NCBI GenBank assembly: GCA_021802375.1 | Contig: JAKAAL010000117.1 | Location: 1-9,290, forward strand | Reading direction: 5' to 3' | From: Bacillota bacterium | Lineage (GTDB): Bacteria; Bacillota_E; Sulfobacillia; Sulfobacillales; Sulfobacillaceae | Length of the DNA stretch: 9,290 nucleotides | Shown here: positions 1 to 7,254 of the stretch, in pieces | Layout: each line of letters opens with the position of its first letter | How positions within the stretch are numbered: position 1 is the stretch's first letter | Position numbers and translations under genes: made by a program | Notes under the pieces: generated by a model | What the model was told of the DNA's origin: nothing | The model's database searches: none | The model's input: only the letters and a program-made list of their open reading frames with translations

Positions 1-1
1 A

Positions 2-748
2 GGATCGCACCTATGGAGCGACAATCCTAGTTATCGACAAGATCGGATTGCGGAATGGCCCTTGCTTTCCTTAATGGGTTTCTCGTTTGATGATTTCATG
101 CAACGCTCAAAATTGCGCGTGCACTTCGGTTGGCCTTTGTTGTCTGCCATTCGATCCGCTGTGGAGCTTCCCATGGTCGATAGCCATTTGTTCGGCGACG
201 GCGACTGGATCGACCTAGAAGAAGGCGGGCTGTCACTGGCTATCGAAGGCTCCCTCACGTCACGCGGTCTTGAACAGGCTCACTATGAATACCGCCACGC
301 CGACGATGACCTCGTGCCCATGCCCGAGAAAAACGGGACGGACAAGGACGAGGATAAGAAAAATGACCGTGCAGCGATGGTTGTGGCTTATCAGTACGTG
401 CCAGTCGGTGTGCCCTTCGGCATCCGCATGCTGGCGACCGATTTGAACGAAGTCGAACAGTCGCTCTTGCGTTTGATGATTGAGCAATCCTTCCCCGCCG
501 AGGACATGATTGTTTTCGGTTCTCGTGCGACTTCCGGACTTGGCGTCTTTCGCGTGCAACGCCGCAGTGGTGTCGACCACCTGCCTGATCCCGAAGTTTA
601 TCGCGACTACCTTCGTACGCATCGCGAGGCTCTACGACGCCAATTACTGCGCGATCACGATTTCCTTCACGATCCTGACGCTCGTGCAGGATTGAAGAAA
701 AGGGCCGATTCCAATAAGAAGGACGCGGTTCAGAAGGAGGAATCCTAA
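2..748 (+). CDS. csf2: Type IV CRISPR Cas7-like backbone protein Csf2, 5'-truncated by window edge
   Basis: The frame is open from base 2 with no stop, so the gene begins upstream and the TTG at 62 is not a credible start; 248 C-terminal residues are visible. Csf2 is the Cas7-family (RAMP) subunit that polymerises along the crRNA spacer as the helical backbone of type IV complexes. Supporting features are a fragment rich in beta-strand-like segments (VVAYQYVPVGVPFGIRML), a glycine-rich loop near the end (GSRATSGLGVFRV, from about fragment residue 173) typical of RAMP folds, and its position directly before csf3. A highly charged stretch around fragment residues 107-127 (EKNGTDKDEDKKNDR) looks like an exposed loop, and the C-terminal tail is lysine-rich. 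The TAA stop overlaps the next ATG by one base (TAATG), indicating translational coupling. The Csf2 call rests on motif style and context; another Cas7-like subunit is the main alternative. Confidence 0.75.
   Translation, partial: GSHLWSDNPSYRQDRIAEWPLLSLMGFSFDDFMQRSKLRVHFGWPLLSAIRSAVELPMVDSHLFGDGDWIDLEEGGLSLAIEGSLTSRGLEQAHYEYRHADDDLVPMPEKNGTDKDEDKKNDRAAMVVAYQYVPVGVPFGIRMLATDLNEVEQSLLRLMIEQSFPAEDMIVFGSRATSGLGVFRVQRRSGVDHLPDPEVYRDYLRTHREALRRQLLRDHDFLHDPDARAGLKKRADSNKKDAVQKEES
734..740 (+). promoter_or_regulatory. Ribosome binding site for csf3, inside csf2
   Basis: AAGGAGG lies seven bases before the ATG at 748, within the last codons of csf2. Together with the TAATG stop/start overlap it supports 748 as the csf3 start and coupled translation of the two subunits. 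Confidence 0.8.
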
Positions 749-1482
749 TGCGAAAATTGGTGACCATGGCACTGGGCAGCCCGTTATTGCTGCCCAGTCA
801 GGGCCCGGCAACCCCGGATTCGTGGCTGACATGGGCCCAAGCGGCCATTAATCGGCCCCAGAGCTATCTCACCGTACGGCCCCAGGCGGTCGACTGGCTG
901 TCTACTATCGATCTTCCCCTAGCTCGGGATCCTGTCGCGGATGTGTGGGCGGTCTCATCATTGCTCTTTCCCGATCCGGGGTGTTGGACTGAGAACACAG
1001 GGTATCGCAACGAACCTAACTCCGGAGACATTACCGGTCGCGCTGCCGACGTGGGGTTGTTCGGACCCCGCGATGTTGGTTCAGGGCGTTTTCACGCCAT
1101 GGTGTTCGATTTGTCAGGTTGGTCGACGCCGCGCATTCAGTTTCTCGTGGAGTTTTCCCCCGAGCAAGAAGGGGATCTCAAACGATTGCTGTCGATCTTG
1201 GCCACAGTGGGTGTGGGGCGCAAAACCGCTGACGGATTCGGAGCCATACGGTCGTGGAGTTGGCAGGATACCAACGAAAATCCGGTGTGGGGCCCAGAAG
1301 GGACGGTGCGCCGCCCCGTCCCGGCGTCTTCTCTCCCCCCAGGTGTCACAGAGCCCCGCTTTGTATATTCACTGAACGAAGCCCGATGGCAAGGCGTTCC
1401 CGTGCTCTGCGCTGGCCCTCCCCCCCGAAACATGGCATCCTGTGCCTTGGGAGCGACCCGCTCCAGCCCAATCCGCGTCTGA
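748..1482 (+). CDS. csf3: Type IV CRISPR Cas5-like protein Csf3
   Basis: Predicted Csf3, the Cas5-like RAMP subunit that caps the 5' tag end of the crRNA in type IV complexes. At 244 residues it fits the family's usual size. The N-terminus (KLVTMALGSPLLLPSQGP, then a SWLTWAQAAI helix) has the first RAMP strand followed by a short helix. The middle contains VWAVSSLLFPDP and GPRDVGSGRFHAMVFDLSGW. The diagnostic glycine-rich loop VGVGRKTADGFGAIRSW spans about residues 154-170 (G155, G157, G163, G165). The C-terminus is proline-rich (LCAGPPPRN), as I recall for this family. The start at 748 is backed by a well-spaced AAGGAGG. It overlaps csf2 by one base and is followed after 53 bp by the helicase gene, so the three are probably one transcript. 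No catalytic residues are expected. Csf3 is the best call; another Cas5-like family cannot be excluded. Confidence 0.75.
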   Translation: MRKLVTMALGSPLLLPSQGPATPDSWLTWAQAAINRPQSYLTVRPQAVDWLSTIDLPLARDPVADVWAVSSLLFPDPGCWTENTGYRNEPNSGDITGRAADVGLFGPRDVGSGRFHAMVFDLSGWSTPRIQFLVEFSPEQEGDLKRLLSILATVGVGRKTADGFGAIRSWSWQDTNENPVWGPEGTVRRPVPASSLPPGVTEPRFVYSLNEARWQGVPVLCAGPPPRNMASCALGATRSSPIRV

Positions 1483-1522
1483 CTCGACGGATGTTGTTTC
1501 TGCGACCAATACCCAATAAAAA

Positions 1523-1530
1523 AAGGAGGA
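1523..1530 (+). promoter_or_regulatory. Ribosome binding site that fixes the helicase start
   Basis: AAGGAGGA after an A-rich run lies about six bases before ATG 1536. The reading frame stays open upstream to 1254, but that part lies over csf3 and is proline/arginine-rich shadow sequence (FSPPRCHRAPLC), so 1536 is the start and the protein has 773 residues. Confidence 0.85.
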
Positions 1531-1535
1531 ACTGT

Positions 1536-3857
1536 ATGGCCACGCGATTACAGACTCGTCATTGGACGGATGATTTACTGGCGGCTGCTGATTTAGCAGT
1601 CCGCCCTGATTTAGCGGTCGCTATAGACCGTTGGCAACAAGACCCTGATCAATGGGCTTGGGTTGAACAAGCGTTGCGCGACGGACGAGGACTCGCATCA
1701 TTTCCTACGATGCTCCAAGAAGATGCGGCATCGTGGGGCTTGTCTACGATGTTGATTGCACCGCTAATCGATGCCGCCTTGGATTTCCAAACCGGAAGTC
1801 TTCGGACGGATTGGAAGTTTCTCGTTCGCAAGCCGTTAAAAGCGGCCTTTCTCCCCCGCATTCGTGCGGGGTTGGATGCGTGGTTTGGGACTATTCCTGA
1901 CATCGTATCCGCTGTACGCCAAAACCCCTATCTTTTAATCCAACTTCCTCGGGATGTATTGGTCGAGTGGATGCCTGCGGTCGATCACGATTCCTTGAGA
2001 ACTCAATGGCTACAGTTCTTAGACGGTGCTTGGAACCGGGCCCCAGACAAAGATCCTGCTAAACAACAACAATGGCGCGATTGGGCGGCAGTGTTAGCGG
2101 TGCTCTTGGATCGTTTTGACCACGGGGATACCTTTATTTATTTAAACCATCCCCGCTTCGACCAAAAGGTGCGCCCGCATTTACGGGCGTTAGAAAAATA
2201 TGTGGGGCGATCCTTGCCAGACGCGGACGCCATTGCCATGATCCGTGATGCCGTTGATCTGTCCGGGCGTGACAGCACCCCGATTGCCCGGTCGTACGGC
2301 GTCATTCGTTCAAAAGATAACGCTTACGAAAAAGTTGCATGGATGTGGATCTATTCCGGAGAACGCACATTAGCGTCTGCGGCGGAACGCCGGCTGTTGC
2401 ATAATCCGTTGTATGCCTGGCCGAACTACGGTGATGCCGTGGTAGCTCAAGGATACCATCCTCCCAACTTAAGCACCCCTGTTCCGTTTGACGCGTCTCA
2501 AGTGGCTGCGTTGAAACATGCCTTTACCCATCCACTGACCATTTTGGCGGCCCCACCCGGTACAGGCAAAACCTCTGTTATCTGGGGCCTGTGGACCTTG
2601 GCGCAGGCTGATCCGGAACTGGCGGCCTTGGATTTCTTAGTCTTGACGCCTACGGGGCGGGCGGCGCGTGTAGTCAACGATCGTATTCCTCAGTTGTCCC
2701 CTCCAGCCCGCACGTTGCATAGTTATATCGCTCTATCCCAAGCTCAAACGCGTCAATCACCAGATATAAACGACTTGTCGGATTTCGAAGGGTTTATCGT
2801 TGTCGATGAAGCCTTCGCGACGGACGCGGGCATTTTAGGTGCTCTGGTGCGTTCGATCGGGCCGAAAGGGCGGCTGGTGTTAGTCGGAGATCCTGATCAA
2901 GTGCTTCCCGTGACAGGTGGTTCACCGGCTTTGGATATTATGCTCGCGGCAAGCAAAGGTCTAGATGAAGGACTAATTGCTGCCGACCACGACCCCTTGG
3001 CAACGTTGTATATTAACCATCGTAGTGTTCATGTCATTCCGGACAATGGACGGGCATTGTGGAGCGACCCCGTGATTGACACGAATACTGGCCAACCTTT
3101 ATCCGGCCCGATCATCGCCCAGCACAAATGGGACGCTCAACACTTCCCGCAGTTGACGGCTCCGACGGATTTAGCGACCCTTGAAGCCGATGTGTTGAGT
3201 TGTGTGCAAACATGGGAGGCCCAACGTCCTGCCGGAGTAGCCTCCGAAGCCTTTTGGCACATTGTGACGGCGCGGCGCTCGGGAGCGGCCCATCTGAATC
3301 GCATGATTCGCGCGGCATTGTTTCCTCACCAGTCCGCTCCATGGGTGGTTGGTGAGCGTGTAATGCAGCTCCGCAACGATTATCTATTAAACGGCATTGG
3401 ACTTCGCAACGGTGAGTTCGGCCACATCACAGCGATTAACGGCGACACACTGACGGCGGAATTCTCTTCCGGAGTGTTTATTGTCACCACTCAGTACGCG
3501 AATGTACATTGGGGCTATGCTTACGCCTCGACGGTGCATAAGGCGCAAGGTGGCGAATGGCCCTATATAGCCGTGGTAGATGTGCCGGATGCGTGGTTGC
3601 AAGAAGGGGATCAAGACCCTGTCTCGGTCACAAAATGGCCGACACGCGTGCTATATACTGCATGGTCACGCGGGCGCGAAGCGGTCTGGTTTATTACCCC
3701 GGATGTCGATGCGGTATCTCGGGCTACGCGAGATCCCCACAAACCCCGAATGAGCAACGGCGGTCGCCTGACGCAACTTCGCGGGTGGCTCATGCATAGC
3801 TTTCGTGACAATTCTGGGCTAAAACCCAGCGGTCAAGGCGTGCGCAAAACATTGTAA
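1536..3857 (+). CDS. RecD-like superfamily 1 helicase of a type IV (IV-D-like) CRISPR system
   Basis: A 773-residue ATP-dependent DNA helicase of the RecD/TraA-like SF1B group. Motifs appear in order: Walker A APPGTGKT (339-346, K345); motif Ia LVLTPTGRAARVV with TLHSYI; Walker B VVDEAFATD (D424, E425); motif III LVGDPDQVLPVTGG (from about 449, Q455); motif V STVHKAQGGEW (H668, K669, Q671); and motif VI YTAWSRGR (707-714, R712). All ATPase residues look intact. The first roughly 320 residues are tryptophan-rich and match no domain I recognise; I see no nuclease motif or zinc cysteines. It follows csf2-csf3 and precedes the CRISPR array, the place where DinG-like Csf4 sits in IV-A loci. By analogy it would be recruited to the crRNA-bound target and unwind DNA. 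A conjugative TraA-type helicase is less likely because no relaxase domain or transfer gene is present. The TAA stop is at 3855-3857. Confidence 0.85.
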   Translation: MATRLQTRHWTDDLLAAADLAVRPDLAVAIDRWQQDPDQWAWVEQALRDGRGLASFPTMLQEDAASWGLSTMLIAPLIDAALDFQTGSLRTDWKFLVRKPLKAAFLPRIRAGLDAWFGTIPDIVSAVRQNPYLLIQLPRDVLVEWMPAVDHDSLRTQWLQFLDGAWNRAPDKDPAKQQQWRDWAAVLAVLLDRFDHGDTFIYLNHPRFDQKVRPHLRALEKYVGRSLPDADAIAMIRDAVDLSGRDSTPIARSYGVIRSKDNAYEKVAWMWIYSGERTLASAAERRLLHNPLYAWPNYGDAVVAQGYHPPNLSTPVPFDASQVAALKHAFTHPLTILAAPPGTGKTSVIWGLWTLAQADPELAALDFLVLTPTGRAARVVNDRIPQLSPPARTLHSYIALSQAQTRQSPDINDLSDFEGFIVVDEAFATDAGILGALVRSIGPKGRLVLVGDPDQVLPVTGGSPALDIMLAASKGLDEGLIAADHDPLATLYINHRSVHVIPDNGRALWSDPVIDTNTGQPLSGPIIAQHKWDAQHFPQLTAPTDLATLEADVLSCVQTWEAQRPAGVASEAFWHIVTARRSGAAHLNRMIRAALFPHQSAPWVVGERVMQLRNDYLLNGIGLRNGEFGHITAINGDTLTAEFSSGVFIVTTQYANVHWGYAYASTVHKAQGGEWPYIAVVDVPDAWLQEGDQDPVSVTKWPTRVLYTAWSRGREAVWFITPDVDAVSRATRDPHKPRMSNGGRLTQLRGWLMHSFRDNSGLKPSGQGVRKTL

Positions 3858-3973
3858 CTTCGATCGTTAATAGTGGCGAAACTTCGGGGGATCGACGGTG
3901 AGGAGACTGACGCGTGAGTCTTGTTCCCGCTTCCCTCCCCTGAAAGTTGGTCCTAGATTGACACCACCGCAAG
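3858..3973 (+). promoter_or_regulatory. Candidate CRISPR leader between helicase gene and array
   Basis: This 116-bp gap has no plausible gene. It is GC-rich for a leader and shows no hairpin with a T tract, so the helicase transcript may run into the array. A perfect -35 hexamer TTGACA occurs at 3958-3963, but no -10 hexamer follows at 16-18 bp because the first repeat begins at 3974. The leader assignment rests on array polarity: the repeats decay at the other end. Confidence 0.4.
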
Positions 3974-5407
3974 GTTTCGTTCCTCCATGGGAGGTAAAAA
4001 GGGAGCAATTCGGTTGCCCGATCCCGAATGTCTCTGTCGTTTCATTCCTCCATGGGAGGTAAAAAGGGCATCGACTGCCCGCCTACACTAGGAAGCATCT
4101 GAGGTTTCATTCCTCCATGGGAGGTAAAAAGCGCGAGGACTAGGATTGTGTTGCGCACGGGGTGCGTTTCATTCCTCCATGGGAGGTAAAAAGCCAAACT
4201 GGTACAATCATTCCCCAGTTTCTCAGCTTGTTTCGTTCCTCCATGGGAGGTAAAAAGTCAGAACGTCGGACAACTCGGCTAGTTTCCGATCCGTTTCGTT
4301 CCTCCATGGGAGGTAAAAAGGGTTTCGGGGTCCATGCGCGTGGGATTGGCCGCTTCTGTTTCGTTCCTCCATGGGAGGTAAAAAGGCGTCGCTGGACTTT
4401 TCGTTGTCGGTAGTGTCTAGTTTCATTCCTCCACCGGAGGTAAAAAGCACGCGATCCCTGCTTGCAAATGCTCCGGATTAATGAGTTTTATTCCTCCATG
4501 GGAGGTAAAAAGAGTGAATATCGGGAGTCACCTCGGCGGGTACAGCTAGTTTCATTCCTCCATAGGAGGTAAAAAGAAGCGATTCGGAAGTCCGCATTTC
4601 ACGATCTCCCTGAGTTTCATTCCTCCATGGGAGGTAAAAAGCTGGGAGCTCACCCGTTGGGAGCGGTAGCTAGCCAAAGTTTTATTCCTCCATGGGAGGT
4701 AAAAAGATGATCAACCAGCGCGTATTCGGGTCGATTTCCGTGGTTTCATTCCTCCATGGGAGGTAAAAAGACAGCTGTTTGCGGATTTTCCTTCTAATGT
4801 TTTTTGAGGTTTCATTCCTCCATGGGAGGTAAAAAGGGGCGTGGAGTTGGCTGGCAAGTGCTGTTGGATATCGTTTTATTCCTCCATGGGAGGTAAAAAG
4901 GGGCGAATGATGCCACCCCAAAAATCTGCGCCCTCTGTTTCATTCCTCCATGGGAGGTAAAAAGCAGCTCCACTCGCTCGGTCGCTCTTCGTTTTTCGAA
5001 GTTTCATTCCTCCATGGGAGGTAAAAAGAATGCCCATGCTCCCCTCGCGTGTAATGTTGATCGTCGTTTCATTCCTCCATGGGAGGTAAAAAGAAGCCCG
5101 TCACGCGTATCATACGTCGACTATTTTTGGGTTTTATTCCTCCATAGGAGGTAAAAAGACGTTGGGGTCTTCCAAGGTAAGAATTCCTGCGGAAGTTTTA
5201 TTCCTCCATGGGAGGTAAAAAGACACCTGGTAGCAGCCTTCCGACGTTTGAACAATGGGTTTCATTCCTCCATGGGAGGTAAAAAGATGGCTCTCAGTGT
5301 AGCCGGCGAGGTGCGGGGGTTCGTTTTATTCCTCCATGGGAGGTAAAAACACACCTCCAACGATGCCGATTATCCGCCGGTTCCAGTCCTCCACGGGAGA
5401 CAAAAAA
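3974..5407 (+). CRISPR. CRISPR array, 22 conserved repeats of 28 bp plus one degenerate repeat, 22 spacers
   Basis: Repeats start at 3974, 4039, 4104, 4166, 4230, 4293, 4358, 4420, 4485, 4549, 4614, 4679, 4743, 4809, 4873, 4937, 5001, 5066, 5131, 5195, 5259 and 5323, with a decayed copy at 5380. Each begins GTTT, has two variable bases (CA in 12 copies, TA in 6, CG in 4), then TT, stem arm CCTCC, a 3-nt loop (usually ATG), stem arm GGAGG and the tail TAAAAAG. The last base is C in repeat 22. Spacers are 34-38 nt, mostly 36-37, except the last at 29; all differ, and none obviously targets this window. Right-end decay and the invariant tail suggest transcription on the + strand with the leader at 3858-3973. 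The reverse strand ends AATGAAAC, which resembles type I/III crRNA handles, so orientation is likely but not proven. No adaptation genes are nearby. Open frames across the array are spurious. Confidence 0.98.
5380..5407 (+). repeat. Degenerate terminal CRISPR repeat
   Basis: Aligned on TCCTCCA, this copy differs from the consensus at six of 28 positions (4, 7, 15, 21, 22 and 28) and follows a short 29-nt last spacer. Repeat 22 before it already differs at its final base. Decay at one end normally marks the leader-distal end. Confidence 0.8.
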
Positions 5408-5427
5408 CGCTAAGGGGTGATGAAGCC

Positions 5428-6330
5428 ATGGAGGGAATCAATATACATGAGTACCCAAGTCTCGCCGCTTTTTTACGATTGCGAAGAATGGCCACCCAAT
5501 ATTCTGTGCGAAAGGCATCTATCGCAGCGGGGTTCCCCAGTAGCACATGGGGATCGCTCGAAAATTCCCGAATGCCCAAACCGTCTTTCGAAAATCTTCA
5601 CGACATCGCTCGCGTGCTCAAAATCCGCCCATGGCCTTTGGCTTTGATCGCAGGCACCAAACCCAGAGGGAAAATGCTGGGAGAATATATTTTAGAAAAA
5701 CTTCCGGTACCGCATTGGTGGGATCAACGCGGCGGGAATTTTTTAAGGTTGGTACGCGAAGCCAACGATCGCACCATCGAAGATGTAACCAAAAAATGGC
5801 AAGTAGATTGGCCCGCGATTCCGGAACTCTCGGACCCTAATGCGTGGGAGGAACTGGAGCGATCCGGTCAACTCCCCCCATTGCCCCGCGCTCCCATCAA
5901 ATCGCGGCAACCAACACCTGGGGGATCTATCCAAATCCTCTCGGGCGGCTGGTGGTGGTCGCTTCTCACCGCTGCATCGGGAGATTCGGAGTCTGCTATT
6001 TACCTTCTGCCGGGGTTAGTAGTCATTCTCGGGAAAACAGGCTCCAAAGTCGCAAGTCTAATGGATGATTTGCGCAGTTTTGAGAGGCTCGTCGATGTTG
6101 CATACAAAGATCCTCTTTCTACTCGTGAAACCTTTAACGATGCTAAATATTTCTCCGTTGCGCTGGAAGTTGCACGAGATATGAAAGAACATGCAGTGTC
6201 CGAAACCCAGGGGCAACGTCTGCGAAGAATCGAACAATCATGGGGTTTGCTCAGCTACGAACAACAAGATCGCATTGTCGCTCTGGTTGAAGATTTAACT
6301 AAAGGAAATCTTCCTACCGCACAGGATTAA
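5428..6330 (+). CDS. HTH (XRE/Cro-like) DNA-binding regulator next to the array
   Basis: A 300-residue protein with an N-terminal XRE-type helix-turn-helix at about residues 11-66 (FLRLRRMATQYSVRKASIAAGF through LENLHDIARVL-like spacing). The middle includes a tryptophan-rich, hydrophobic part (GGWWWSLLTAASGD, AIYLLPGLVVILG), not clearly membrane-spanning. The last roughly 70 residues are helical, with LLSYEQQDRIVALVEDL resembling the end of many Cro/CI-like proteins. The start at 5428 is supported by TAAGGGGTGA at 5411-5420, seven bases upstream. The ATG is only 20 bp after the last CRISPR repeat, so any promoter of its own must lie inside the array end, or it is read from the array transcript. 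A second HTH gene follows after 69 bp and may be co-transcribed. Target DNA is unknown; regulation of the CRISPR locus is possible but unproven. Confidence 0.75.
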   Translation: MEGINIHEYPSLAAFLRLRRMATQYSVRKASIAAGFPSSTWGSLENSRMPKPSFENLHDIARVLKIRPWPLALIAGTKPRGKMLGEYILEKLPVPHWWDQRGGNFLRLVREANDRTIEDVTKKWQVDWPAIPELSDPNAWEELERSGQLPPLPRAPIKSRQPTPGGSIQILSGGWWWSLLTAASGDSESAIYLLPGLVVILGKTGSKVASLMDDLRSFERLVDVAYKDPLSTRETFNDAKYFSVALEVARDMKEHAVSETQGQRLRRIEQSWGLLSYEQQDRIVALVEDLTKGNLPTAQD

Positions 6331-6340
6331 ATTTCTGAGC

Positions 6341-6350
6341 GATGTACATC
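6341..6350 (+). promoter_or_regulatory. Perfect 10-bp palindrome between two HTH genes
   Basis: GATGTACATC is its own reverse complement and lies in the 69-bp gap, 50 bp before the second HTH start. The half-sites GATG and CATC recur with a 2-bp centre at 7368-7377 and 7961-7970, over the starts of the - strand HTH genes. An operator is possible but untested. Confidence 0.3.
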
Positions 6351-6399
6351 CGTGAAAACAGGTTGCGCCTTCCTAAAAAAGTGCCTAAAGGAGACTGTG

Positions 6400-7254
6400 A
6401 TGAAAGAAAACTCTGAACCGATGTATAAAGCGGCCTTACCCACAGTCTGTCGGGGGTTGCGAGAACTTTACGGAATGAGTAGCATACGTGAGTTTTCCCG
6501 GATTTCCTCGTTAAGCGCCTCGATTATTTCGCGGACCGAGCGGGGGTTGATCATGCCGTCAACCGATGCGTTGTATCGCTGGTCAACCGGCCTAGCGGAC
6601 GGTCGGCCCAATCCAGAACGGTGGACAACTACCATTTATGCTGCCGCAGCGACTTGGCCGACCGAGCCTCAATTCATGTTGGTGCGGTATGCTGACCAGC
6701 GGCATGATCCGGAAGTCATCTGGAGAGTAGCCGTTCAAGCGGCTGACCTCACAGCGTATATGATTAACAATCCGTCAGTGGGCACCCAACCAGTGATCAA
6801 CACATTCGTAGAGAGGGGCGCGGCACGTTTCCCCCGGTTTGTATCTTCTATACGCTCGAAGGCGGTCATGGATGCTCTACGAGCGTCGTGGTTTGATGTG
6901 TTTTGTCGGTCGAACCCTGAGACCTTATCGAATATTTTTGATTTGGTTCCGAGAGTTTTCGCTCGATCAAGCATGTTTTCAAGACCCGCTACAGAAGGAG
7001 ACATACCGAACATTACGGCCGCCGATAAAAAGTCTTTGAAAACGCTAGGCCATTCGTTGGGAATATCGTTGAGATCAATGCCCCATTCACGGCGAACGTC
7101 TTCTGTAGGGAACGGGCTGATATCTAATTCCGGTTGCGAGGCGCCGTTCCCCGTTTCAAGCCACTCGGGCCGAACATTAAAAAAATTGCTAATGCGGCGG
7201 AGGGACTTGTCCCCGATCCGCATATTGCCCAACTCCCACCGTGAAATCGTTTGA
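6400..7254 (+). CDS. HTH (XRE-like) regulator, probably with replaced C-terminus
   Basis: A 284-residue frame starting at ATG 6400, chosen because AAAGGAGA (6387-6394) lies five bases upstream; the frame stays open back to 6352 without a binding site. An XRE-like helix-turn-helix occupies about residues 14-68 (VCRGLRELYGMSSIREFSRI, SASIISRTERGLIMPSTDAL). Up to about residue 180 (FDVFCRSNPETLSNI) it reads as an ordinary helical protein. After that it turns serine/arginine-rich (SMPHSRRTSSVGNGLISNSG) and is exactly antisense to the conserved part of the - strand HTH gene. The native C-terminus was probably lost and the frame runs by chance to 7254. It may be co-transcribed with the upstream HTH gene. 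Function unknown; the gene may be decayed. Confidence 0.6.
   Translation: MKENSEPMYKAALPTVCRGLRELYGMSSIREFSRISSLSASIISRTERGLIMPSTDALYRWSTGLADGRPNPERWTTTIYAAAATWPTEPQFMLVRYADQRHDPEVIWRVAVQAADLTAYMINNPSVGTQPVINTFVERGAARFPRFVSSIRSKAVMDALRASWFDVFCRSNPETLSNIFDLVPRVFARSSMFSRPATEGDIPNITAADKKSLKTLGHSLGISLRSMPHSRRTSSVGNGLISNSGCEAPFPVSSHSGRTLKKLLMRRRDLSPIRILPNSHREIV

Noticed and set aside
255..767. Long frames opposite csf2 on the - strand (255-767 and 260-622)
   Set aside because: Arginine/proline-rich shadow translations of a GC-rich gene; no binding site, and csf2/csf3 give a coherent alternative.
1253..1267. Spacer at 4837-4872 shares CGTGGAGTTGGC with csf3, hinting at self-targeting
   Set aside because: Only about 12 contiguous bases match (14 of 15), roughly what chance gives for all spacers against both strands of the window, and the flanks differ.
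1254..1535. N-terminal extension of the helicase frame upstream to 1254
   Set aside because: It lies over csf3 in another frame, is proline/arginine-rich, and a strong AAGGAGGA stands before ATG 1536.
3958..3963. TTGACA as a leader promoter -35 box
   Set aside because: No -10 hexamer lies at the right distance; that position falls in the first repeat (TCCTCC).
4162..4921. Open frames across the array on both strands (4162-4413 +, 4223-4450 -, 4682-4921 -)
   Set aside because: They simply translate the CRISPR repeats (recurring FYLPWRNET or RSSMGGKK) with spacers between; the repeat periodicity explains them fully.
6331..6399. Terminator between the two + strand HTH genes
   Set aside because: No GC-rich hairpin followed by a T tract; only the 10-bp palindrome at 6341-6350 was found.
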